DNA from: Paenibacillaceae bacterium
Lineage (GTDB): Bacteria; Bacillota; Bacilli; Paenibacillales; YIM-B00363
Length of the DNA: 10,123 bases
Direction of reading: 5' to 3'
NCBI GenBank assembly: GCA_018969805.1
Contig: JAGWXQ010000033.1
Coordinates: 1 to 10,123 of the forward strand
Below the pieces are notes generated by a model. That model saw only the letters and a program-made list of their open reading frames with translations. It was not told the DNA's origin and searched no databases. A program made the position numbers and the translations under genes. Below are positions 1 to 6,717 of the stretch, piece after piece. Numbering within the stretch: the first letter of the stretch is position 1; every line of letters starts with the position of its first letter.

Positions 1-999
1 GCTGCGTTTGGCCAAGGAGGCATTATCGTCACACCGATGCAGCAGCTGATGGCGTATGCAGCGATCGCCAATGGCGGGAATCTGATGCGTCCGTACGTCA
101 TTAAAAAAATCATCGACCCGCAATCAAACCGCGTCGTGCGGGAAACGACACCACGCGTCGTGCGGCGCGTTGTGTCGCCCGCTGTTGCAGCGCAATTGAC
201 GACGTACCTCGAACAAGTCATTTCCGATCAAGAGCGCGGCACCGGCCGCAGGGCGTATATTGAGGGCGTGCGCATCGCGGGAAAGACGGGTACGGCAAAC
301 AAAGTCGTCGGGGGCAATTATGCGGACACAGCTTGGGTCGTCTCGCTCATTGGGTTTGCACCGGTCGAACAGCCCCGAATCGCCGTCGCGGTCATTATCG
401 ACGAACCCAACCTCGGTGGGGACTCCAACCGTGCGGGGGAAGCGACCGCACCGTTGTTCCGGGCGATTGTCGAACAAACGTTGCGGTACAAAAATGTGTT
501 GCCAAAATTCGGAAATACGGCCATTCGTTCGTCTGTACCATCACACGATGCGCAAGAGCTCGTACGCCCTTTGGGGACTGCGCCTGTGGCACACGATGTG
601 ATCGGCGCGTATGAGTCACTTACGACGGAAGAAGCGCGATCGCGATTGGCTTCGGGACCGTGGTCGGTGCAAGTCGTTGGATCTGGTTCGCGCATTGTCG
701 GGCAAGTGCCGCGGTCTGGAACGGCCCTCGCCCCGGGATCGACCGTATATGTGTTTACGGACGCGCAACAACTGAGCATACCCGATATGCGGGGTCTCAG
801 TTTGCGCGATGCAGTGACCGTATGTACGTTTGTCCAAAAAGAATGTACGTTTGATGGGGAAGGATACGTCGTATCGCATACGGAATCCGTCGATGGCGTA
901 GTGCACATCGTGCTGGAACATACGCCGAGCAAACCGCCTCCACCGACAAATACGCCCCCTGAAGGCATTGAGGCGCACGATGTTCAAGCGCAGGAATAA
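1..999 (+). CDS. pbpB: Penicillin-binding protein 2B-like transpeptidase (PbpB/FtsI family), 3' part only
   Basis: This is the C-terminal part (332 residues, open at the window's left edge) of a class B penicillin-binding protein, a membrane-anchored D,D-transpeptidase that cross-links septal peptidoglycan outside the membrane. The visible part starts in the late transpeptidase domain (AFGQGG, then VTPMQQ) and contains the third catalytic motif, KTGT, at nt 283-294. The SxxK and SxN motifs must lie upstream of the window. After the catalytic domain come two divergent PASTA-like repeats (about residues 200-255 and 257-312 of the fragment), then a proline-rich tail (KPPPPTNTPPEG). Two C-terminal PASTA domains and the position directly before a spoVD-like gene match Bacillus PbpB, the division transpeptidase. 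The second PASTA domain has two cysteines seven residues apart, which is unusual for an exported domain. The family is certain; the assignment as the division paralogue rests on gene order and PASTA count. Confidence 0.93.
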   Translation, partial: AAFGQGGIIVTPMQQLMAYAAIANGGNLMRPYVIKKIIDPQSNRVVRETTPRVVRRVVSPAVAAQLTTYLEQVISDQERGTGRRAYIEGVRIAGKTGTANKVVGGNYADTAWVVSLIGFAPVEQPRIAVAVIIDEPNLGGDSNRAGEATAPLFRAIVEQTLRYKNVLPKFGNTAIRSSVPSHDAQELVRPLGTAPVAHDVIGAYESLTTEEARSRLASGPWSVQVVGSGSRIVGQVPRSGTALAPGSTVYVFTDAQQLSIPDMRGLSLRDAVTVCTFVQKECTFDGEGYVVSHTESVDGVVHIVLEHTPSKPPPPTNTPPEGIEAHDVQAQE

Positions 1000-1022
1000 G
1001 GAACGCTGTGTAGGCATACCGT
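996..1022 (+). promoter_or_regulatory. Candidate sigma-E-type promoter upstream of spoVD
   Basis: An ATA triplet (996-998, overlapping the pbpB stop codon) is followed after exactly 16 nt by CATACCGT (1015-1022). The mother-cell sigma-E consensus of Bacillus is close to ATA-N16-CATACANT, so spacing and most -10 bases agree. Bacillus subtilis spoVD is known to be expressed under sigma-E. Transcription would start near 1029-1031, giving a short leader directly ahead of the RBS. The short length of the motif means chance occurrence is possible. Confidence 0.35.
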
Positions 1023-1031
1023 ATCGTACAC

Positions 1032-1038
1032 AAAGGAG
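1032..1038 (+). promoter_or_regulatory. Ribosome binding site of spoVD
   Basis: AAAGGAG is a strong Shine-Dalgarno sequence. It is only 3 nt before the ATG at 1042 but 9 nt before an in-frame GTG at 1048, so spacing favours the GTG. The N-terminal MRV of the ATG version resembles, as I recall it, the start of Bacillus SpoVD, which favours the ATG. The choice changes the protein by two residues. Confidence 0.7.
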
Positions 1039-1041
1039 ACG

Positions 1042-2943
1042 ATGCGTGTGCACAAAAGCGCCCAGCGCATACGAATATTGCTCATCGCCACACTCGTCGT
1101 TTTCGCGGTACTGATTGGACGACTGACGTGGGTGCAGCTCATATCAGGACCAAAATGGACCGACAAGGCGATGCAGTCGTGGCGCCGCGAAATTCCGATC
1201 GCCCCAAAGCGCGGCAACATCATCGATCGGCGCGGTGTCCCCCTTGTCGTCACCGTGACGGCACCAAGCGTGTATGTCGTCCCCGCCCAAGTGCGTGATC
1301 CACGGCATACGGCGCGGACGCTCGCACGGCTGCTTGGCGTGGCAGAGCAGCGCATGTTTCGCGATGTTACGCGTTCTTCCATGCTCGTGCGCATCCAGCA
1401 AGGACGCAAGCTCCCGCAGCACATCGCCCAAGCCGTGCGCCACGCGGCCTTGCCTGGCGTGTTTGTAGCAGAAGACCATCTGCGCGTCGCAGTGTATGGC
1501 GCGCTCGCCGCACACGTGCTCGGTGTCACGGGCATAGACAATCAGGGGCTCACAGGCATTGAAGCGCGATACGATGAGGCACTGCGCGGACGACCAGGCA
1601 GCATCGGGTACATCGCAAATGCACGCGGTGCGATGATGCCCCATACTGCGATGCGCGAGGTGCCGAGCCAAGCGGGGAATGACGTCGCACTGACGATCGA
1701 TGCGCGCATCCAGACGGTTGTCGAACGCGAGCTCGATACGGCAATGGCAGCACTGCGCCCACGGCACGTGCTCGCTGTCGCCGTCGATCCGCGCGATGGA
1801 TCGATTTTGGCGATGGGATCGCGTCCGACGTTTGATCCGGCGCGCTTTCGCGACACCCCATCGGCGGTGTACAACCGCATTTTGCCGATTTGGATGACGT
1901 ACGAACCGGGTTCGACGTTTAAGATTATTACTTTGGCTGCTGCATTGCAAGAGCGCGTTGTTTCTTTGGACGATTCATTTTTTGATTCTGGTGCGATCAC
2001 TGTCGGGGGCGCGACGCTGCATTGTTGGAAACACGGTGGACACGGACAGCAGACGTTTGCAGAAGTCGTGCAAAATTCATGCAATCCCGGATTTGTCGTA
2101 CTGGGGCAACGGCTGGGTAAAGAGCGGTTGTTTCATTATATTCGTGCGTTTGGATTTGGAAAAAAGACGGGTATCGAGATCGGTGGCGAAGAAAACGGCA
2201 TTTTGTTTTCACTCCCGCGCGTTGGACCGGTCGAATTGGCGACGACGGCGTTTGGGCAAGGGGTGTCCGTCACGCCGATACAGCAAGTGATGGCTGTCGC
2301 GGCGGCGATCAATGGCGGGACGTTGTACGCCCCACGTCTTGTGCACGCATTGCGCGATGGTGGGCGGGTCGTACGTACGTTTCCCCCACGGGCTGTGCGC
2401 ACGCACATTATCGATGCAGCGACTTCCAGGGCGATGCGGCAGACGCTCGAATCGGTCGTCGCTTTGGGGACGGGAAGGCAAGCGTTTGTGGAAGGATACC
2501 GCGTCGGAGGGAAGACCGGTACGGCGCAAATCGTCGTCAACGGCCGGTATTCGTCATCGGAGCACATCGTATCGTTTGTCGGGTTTGCCCCTGCGGACGA
2601 TCCGCGCGTGCTCGTATACGTCGCAGTAGACAATCCGGTCGGTATCCAGTTTGGGGGGCGCGTCGCTGCTCCGATTGCGGGGCGCATGTTGCACGATGCA
2701 CTGCGCATACTCGATGTACCCCCGCGCGTGGGAGGGCTTCCGCGCAAAGAGCAATATGGCGACGTCATGACGGTTGTCGTGCCAGATGTCGTCGGGGCGA
2801 CCAAAAAAGACATTATGGAGCGCATCGGGGTCGACGTCACGCTCGTGCACTATGGAGAAGGGACGCACGTCGTCTGGCAGCAGCCGGTCGCGGGGACGCG
2901 CGTGCCCGTCGGGTCCCGGGTACAAGTATATTGGAGGAATTGA
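1042..2943 (+). CDS. spoVD: Sporulation-type penicillin-binding protein SpoVD (class B transpeptidase with PASTA domain)
   Basis: This class B PBP of 633 residues cross-links peptidoglycan; in Bacillus SpoVD does this for the spore cortex together with SpoVE. It has a short cytoplasmic N-terminus, one membrane anchor (about residues 11-32), the PBP dimerisation domain starting at KRGNIIDRRG, then the transpeptidase domain. All three catalytic motifs are intact: STFK with Ser291 (nt 1912), SCN at 346-348 and KTGT from Lys491. One PASTA domain ends the protein (about 576-632). The single PASTA, the length and the place between pbpB and murE fit SpoVD. Cys328 and Cys347 are 19 residues apart, the same spacing as the redox-active pair in B. 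subtilis SpoVD (Cys332/Cys351). An alternative GTG start at 1048 has better RBS spacing. In an organism with a different gene set it could also serve vegetative division, but the SpoVD call is strong. Confidence 0.92.
   Translation: MRVHKSAQRIRILLIATLVVFAVLIGRLTWVQLISGPKWTDKAMQSWRREIPIAPKRGNIIDRRGVPLVVTVTAPSVYVVPAQVRDPRHTARTLARLLGVAEQRMFRDVTRSSMLVRIQQGRKLPQHIAQAVRHAALPGVFVAEDHLRVAVYGALAAHVLGVTGIDNQGLTGIEARYDEALRGRPGSIGYIANARGAMMPHTAMREVPSQAGNDVALTIDARIQTVVERELDTAMAALRPRHVLAVAVDPRDGSILAMGSRPTFDPARFRDTPSAVYNRILPIWMTYEPGSTFKIITLAAALQERVVSLDDSFFDSGAITVGGATLHCWKHGGHGQQTFAEVVQNSCNPGFVVLGQRLGKERLFHYIRAFGFGKKTGIEIGGEENGILFSLPRVGPVELATTAFGQGVSVTPIQQVMAVAAAINGGTLYAPRLVHALRDGGRVVRTFPPRAVRTHIIDAATSRAMRQTLESVVALGTGRQAFVEGYRVGGKTGTAQIVVNGRYSSSEHIVSFVGFAPADDPRVLVYVAVDNPVGIQFGGRVAAPIAGRMLHDALRILDVPPRVGGLPRKEQYGDVMTVVVPDVVGATKKDIMERIGVDVTLVHYGEGTHVVWQQPVAGTRVPVGSRVQVYWRN
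2933..2937 (+). promoter_or_regulatory. Ribosome binding site of murE, inside the end of spoVD
   Basis: GGAGG lies in the last codons of spoVD, 9 nt before the ATG at 2947. A second in-frame ATG at 2953 could instead use GAGGG at 2942-2946. The GGAGG spacing favours 2947. Confidence 0.65.
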
Positions 2944-2946
2944 GGG

Positions 2947-4404
2947 ATGCATATGCGGGTGCGGGACGTGGTGCAGCTGTTGCCGTATGCACGCGTATAC
3001 GGCGATGTGGAGGTGGAAGTGCGGGGCATCGCGGTGCATTCGCAGCATATTTGTGCGGGCGATCTGTTTTGCTGTGTGCGCGGGGTACGTGGCGATGGGG
3101 AGGCGTACGTCGTGGACGCCCTTGCACGCGGGGCGGTCGCCGTGATCGCGTCCCGCATCGTGACGACAGACGTGCCGGTGATCGTCGTACGTGACGTTCG
3201 CCGTGCAGCTGCAGCCGTTGCCGCGGCACTCGCAGGCCACCCATCAAAGCAGATGCGCATCGCTGCCGTGACGGGGACAAATGGCAAGACGACGACGACA
3301 GCGATGATCGACCACATATGGCAAGCGTTGCACATCCCAAGCGGGCTCATCGGCACGGTCGTCACACGGTATGGGGACGTGTGCACGCATGCGTCATTGA
3401 CGACACCGGACGTGTGTTCGCTCCAGCGGACGTTGTGTGCGATGCGTGATGCGGGTGTGCAGCGGGTTGCGATGGAAGTGTCCAGTCATGCGCTCGATCA
3501 AGGGCGCATCATCGGGGTCGATGTCGATGTTGCGGTGTTGACAAACATTACACACGACCATTTGGATTACCACAAAACGATGGAAGCGTACGTCCGGGCA
3601 AAGACGTTGTTGTTTTCGCGTCTGGGCAACGTCCACGGGCGGGTGGCCGTCATCAATGCAGACGATGCGTACGCGCAGCAGTGTATCGACGCGACCGCGG
3701 CGTCCGTCGTCACGTATGGCATCGCTTCTGAGGCGGATGTCCGTGCAACGCACATCGTATGTACGTTAGATGAGACGACGTGTGTCGTGCGCACGCATGA
3801 GCAGAGCGCGTTGCTGCGGTTGCCCGCCGTCGGGTCGTTTCAGGTCGCCAATGCGCTTGCGGCACTGTGTGTGGTCATGACGGAAGGAGTGCCTTTGCAT
3901 CGTGCATGCGCGGCACTCGCGTCATTTGCACCGATGCGTGGACGCATGGAGCGCGTGCGTGCGGCGACGCACTGCACGGTATTTGTCGATTATGCGCATA
4001 CGCCCGACGGGCTGCGTGCGGTGTTGGGCGAACTGCGCTTATTAAAGCGCGGGCGGCTCATTACGGTGTTTGGCTGTGGGGGTGAGCGCGATACAGAAAA
4101 ACGCCCGCTGATGGGGGCAATCAGTGCAGCGCACAGCGACATGACCGTCGTGACATCGGACAATCCGCGCAGCGAGCGTCCAGAGGACATCGCGTCAGAC
4201 ATCGTTTCGGGTATTGCGGAGGACCACGAAGTCCACGTCGTGCTTGATCGCGCACGCGCGATTGCGTTTGCGCTTGACGTGGCGACCGAAGACGACGTCG
4301 TGTTGGTCGCTGGAAAAGGGCATGAGACGGTGCAAACGATCGGTTCGGAGCACATCCCTTGTGACGATGCGCACATTGTCGCTGCATGGGTGGCGGCACG
4401 ATGA
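2947..4404 (+). CDS. murE: UDP-N-acetylmuramoyl-L-alanyl-D-glutamate--2,6-diaminopimelate ligase
   Basis: MurE is a cytoplasmic ATP-dependent ligase that adds the third amino acid to UDP-MurNAc-L-Ala-D-Glu. The 485-residue length is normal for the family. The N-terminal UDP-binding domain covers about residues 1-100. The central ATPase domain carries the P-loop G110-T-N-G-K114-T-T. Lys219, in RAKTLLF, matches the carbamylated lysine of Mur ligases. The C-terminal domain carries D405-N-P-R408, the signature for meso-diaminopimelate rather than L-lysine, so the wall should be of the mDAP type. The gene begins 3 nt after spoVD, and its last bases overlap the murF start (ATGA), which points to coupled translation. 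Complete, with no disrupted motif. Confidence 0.97.
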   Translation: MHMRVRDVVQLLPYARVYGDVEVEVRGIAVHSQHICAGDLFCCVRGVRGDGEAYVVDALARGAVAVIASRIVTTDVPVIVVRDVRRAAAAVAAALAGHPSKQMRIAAVTGTNGKTTTTAMIDHIWQALHIPSGLIGTVVTRYGDVCTHASLTTPDVCSLQRTLCAMRDAGVQRVAMEVSSHALDQGRIIGVDVDVAVLTNITHDHLDYHKTMEAYVRAKTLLFSRLGNVHGRVAVINADDAYAQQCIDATAASVVTYGIASEADVRATHIVCTLDETTCVVRTHEQSALLRLPAVGSFQVANALAALCVVMTEGVPLHRACAALASFAPMRGRMERVRAATHCTVFVDYAHTPDGLRAVLGELRLLKRGRLITVFGCGGERDTEKRPLMGAISAAHSDMTVVTSDNPRSERPEDIASDIVSGIAEDHEVHVVLDRARAIAFALDVATEDDVVLVAGKGHETVQTIGSEHIPCDDAHIVAAWVAAR

Positions 4405-5735
4405 GGCGCACGGATGTCCGCACGGTCGCGTTTGATGCAGGCGGTGTATGGCGCGGAGCGCATGCACCGTACGTGCACGGGGTGGCGATCGACTCCCGCA
4501 CGGTGCAGTCTGGGGATGTGTTTGTCCCGCTGCCGGGCGTGCACACCGATGGACATGCGCACGTCGAAGAAGCGTGCGATCGCGGTGCTGTCGCCGTATT
4601 GTGGAGCGCGGATCGCCCGAATCCCCCGGTATGTGCGATTGTCGTCGATGATCCGTTGCGGGCACTGCAGCGGTGGGCGCACGCACATCGGGTTCGGGAG
4701 CAGTACGTATGCGTCGCGATTACGGGCAGCGTCGGGAAGACATCGACCAAGCAGCTCGTGCATAGCGTGCTTTCCCAAACATACAAAACACATGCGACCG
4801 ATGGCAATCAAAACAATGAAGTCGGCTTGCCACTAACGCTGCTGCGCGCTCCCGAAGAGACGACGCACGTCGTCACGGAGATGGGGATGCGTGGACTCGG
4901 ACAAATATCGTTGCTCTCGCACATCGCACAGCCGGATGCGGCGGTCATCACATGCATCGGGGAGGCGCACATACAGGAGCTCGGTTCGCGCGCACGCATT
5001 GCGGAGGCAAAGGCAGAAATCGTGCACGGCTTGCGTGGGGTATTGTGGTGCCCGAAAGAGCCACTGCTGGAACCATGGATCGTGCAATCGCCGCATGTTG
5101 ACGTGCGGTATATCGACGAGGAGTGGCAGATCGAAGACGTCTGCATCGATGCGCATCAGACGTCGTTTTCGCTGCAAGGACGAACGTATACGATCCCAAT
5201 GCTTGGGGCGCACCAGGCGCACAATGCGCGGTACGCGATCGCGATCGGACGGTGGGCTGGTGTCACAGAAGAAGACATCGCCAATGGGCTTGCGCACACG
5301 TCCGAAATCGCGATGCGCCTCGTACCGCATACGACGCGGGACGGCGTCATCGTGTGGGACGATACGTACAATTCGAGTCCCCGTGCCGTACGCGCAGCAC
5401 TCGACACGCTGATCGCCGCATCGCATACGGGAAAAAAATACGCGGTACTTGGCGATATGCGGGAGCTCGGCGCGGAGTCGGTCGATGCACACATGCGCAT
5501 CGGTGCCGATGCCCGCATCGGTTTGCTGGCTGGGCTTGTGACAGTAGGCGAAGAAGCGCTTGCGATACACGACGCAGCCAAAGATGCACATCGCCAAACC
5601 GTCGTGCGTCATTTTGCGCATGTCGCAGATGTGGTACACTATATCAAACACATCGTCCGTGAAGGCGACATTGTGTTGTGCAAAGGGTCCCGATCGCTGC
5701 GTATGGAACGCATCGTACAGCAGTTGTTGCAGTGA
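4401..5735 (+). CDS. murF: UDP-N-acetylmuramoyl-tripeptide--D-alanyl-D-alanine ligase
   Basis: MurF joins D-Ala-D-Ala to UDP-MurNAc-tripeptide in the cytoplasm, finishing the pentapeptide precursor. From the ATG at 4401 the protein has 444 residues. It shows the P-loop G109-S-V-G-K113-T-S, the MurF-typical segment GNQNNEVGLPLTLL (from residue 135), EMGMRGLGQI, and D320-D-T-Y-N-S-S-P327 in the C-terminal region. The start at 4401 was chosen because it forms a 4-bp ATGA overlap with murE. An in-frame ATG at 4386 exists but would add only five glycine-rich residues and has no clear RBS. The SD near 4388-4393 (GGGTGG) is weak, so translation is probably coupled to murE. In B. subtilis murF lies elsewhere, beside ddl; here it sits within the cluster, as in many other bacteria. 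Confidence 0.96.
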   Translation: MRRTDVRTVAFDAGGVWRGAHAPYVHGVAIDSRTVQSGDVFVPLPGVHTDGHAHVEEACDRGAVAVLWSADRPNPPVCAIVVDDPLRALQRWAHAHRVREQYVCVAITGSVGKTSTKQLVHSVLSQTYKTHATDGNQNNEVGLPLTLLRAPEETTHVVTEMGMRGLGQISLLSHIAQPDAAVITCIGEAHIQELGSRARIAEAKAEIVHGLRGVLWCPKEPLLEPWIVQSPHVDVRYIDEEWQIEDVCIDAHQTSFSLQGRTYTIPMLGAHQAHNARYAIAIGRWAGVTEEDIANGLAHTSEIAMRLVPHTTRDGVIVWDDTYNSSPRAVRAALDTLIAASHTGKKYAVLGDMRELGAESVDAHMRIGADARIGLLAGLVTVGEEALAIHDAAKDAHRQTVVRHFAHVADVVHYIKHIVREGDIVLCKGSRSLRMERIVQQLLQ

Positions 5736-5747
5736 CGGGTACGGATC

Positions 5748-5754
5748 AAGGGGG
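5748..5754 (+). promoter_or_regulatory. Ribosome binding site that decides the mraY start
   Basis: AAGGGGG directly abuts an ATG at 5755, which leaves no spacer for that codon, but it is 6 nt before the in-frame GTG at 5761. This favours the GTG as the true start. Confidence 0.6.
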
Positions 5755-5760
5755 ATGAAT

Positions 5761-6717
5761 GTGGAACTGCAGCCGATGGCGTTTGCTTCGCTCGTCGCGT
5801 TTGCATTGGCATTGTTGCTCGGACCGCTGTTCATCCCGCTGCTGCGCCATTGGAAACTCGGGCAAACGATTCGTCACGAGGGGCCGTCGCGGCATTTGAC
5901 GAAGTCGGGAACACCGACGATGGGTGGGATCATGATCGTGCTCGCGTGCGCTCTGCCATTTTGGCGCCTTGCGGGTGGGACGTGGGACGTGCTGATTGTG
6001 GTCGTTGGCTTCCTCGGGTTTGGATTGATCGGCTTTTTGGACGACGCGATCAAATTGTTTTTTCGCCGATCGCTCGGACTGACCGCAAAACAAAAGCTGC
6101 TCGGTCAGTTTGTTGTCGCTGCGTGCGTCTGTGCGATGTGTGTGGCAAGTGGCCACGATACGACGATTGCGATTCCAGAGACGTTTCTGATATGGGATTT
6201 TGGATGGATGTACTATGTGGTCATGATATTTGTACTTGTAGGGCTTGCAAACGCAGTAAATTTTACCGATGGTTTGGACGGCTTGCTCTCTGGTACGGGG
6301 GCGATTGCGTTTGCAGCGTTTGCGGTGCTTGCGCTCGTCCGATCGGAGCATGAAGTCGTGTTTTTTGCTGCTGCGATGGTCGGGGCGTTGCTCGGATTTT
6401 TGGTGTACAATGCGCACCCTGCAAAAGTATTTATGGGCGATACGGGCAGTTTGGCGATTGGCGGTGGTCTTGGAGTCGTTGCGATGCTTACGAAGACGGA
6501 AGTGTTGCTTTTGGTCATTGGGGCGGTATTTTGGTTGGAGTTGCTTTCGGTCGTCATTCAAGTCGTTTCGTTTCGGTTGCGCAAAAAACGCGTGTTTCTC
6601 ATGAGTCCGCTCCACCACCACTGGGAGCTCGTCGGTTGGTCTGAGTGGCGCGTCGTCGTCGTGTTTTGGAGCATTGCGCTCGGTTGTGCATGCATTGGGG
6701 TGTGGATGGGGGTATGA
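5761..6717 (+). CDS. mraY: Phospho-N-acetylmuramoyl-pentapeptide-transferase
   Basis: MraY is a polytopic membrane enzyme that moves phospho-MurNAc-pentapeptide from UDP onto undecaprenyl phosphate, making lipid I. With the GTG start at 5761 it has 318 residues, close to the usual 320-325. Family signatures are all present: KSGTPTMGG, the D94-D95-A-I-K98 motif, N164-A-V-N167-F-T-D170-G-L-D173-G-L, HPAKVFMGDTGSL with the conserved Asp, and SPLHHHWELVGWSEW near the C-terminus. Many hydrophobic segments fit the ten-helix family fold. The GTG start gives the same distance to the GQTIR segment as I recall for Bacillus MraY (35 residues to the Gln). ATG at 5755 would add two residues but lacks RBS spacing. 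The 3' end overlaps murD. Confidence 0.96.
   Translation: MELQPMAFASLVAFALALLLGPLFIPLLRHWKLGQTIRHEGPSRHLTKSGTPTMGGIMIVLACALPFWRLAGGTWDVLIVVVGFLGFGLIGFLDDAIKLFFRRSLGLTAKQKLLGQFVVAACVCAMCVASGHDTTIAIPETFLIWDFGWMYYVVMIFVLVGLANAVNFTDGLDGLLSGTGAIAFAAFAVLALVRSEHEVVFFAAAMVGALLGFLVYNAHPAKVFMGDTGSLAIGGGLGVVAMLTKTEVLLLVIGAVFWLELLSVVIQVVSFRLRKKRVFLMSPLHHHWELVGWSEWRVVVVFWSIALGCACIGVWMGV

Noticed and set aside
1..2943. pbpB and spoVD as a recent tandem duplication
   Set aside because: They share AFGQG, VTPxQQ and KTGTA motifs, but the rest of the sequence and the number of PASTA domains differ widely. This is the ancient paralogue pair known from Bacillus.
5560..5760. Extended N-terminus for mraY starting at 5560 within murF
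   Set aside because: It would add 67 residues that read out of frame through conserved murF sequence and do not resemble MraY, while a good RBS and the family-typical N-terminus lie at 5748-5761.
3990..5834. Several long minus-strand open frames over murE and murF (e.g. 3990-4811 and 4833-5834)
   Set aside because: They are shadows of the + strand genes: low-complexity translations, no RBS, no domain, and many overlapping alternatives in the other minus frames.
6645..6713. Extended N-terminus for murD starting at 6645 within mraY
   Set aside because: The extra 23 residues are arginine- and histidine-rich shadow of mraY. The Rossmann segment of MurD normally begins near the N-terminus, as it does from 6714.
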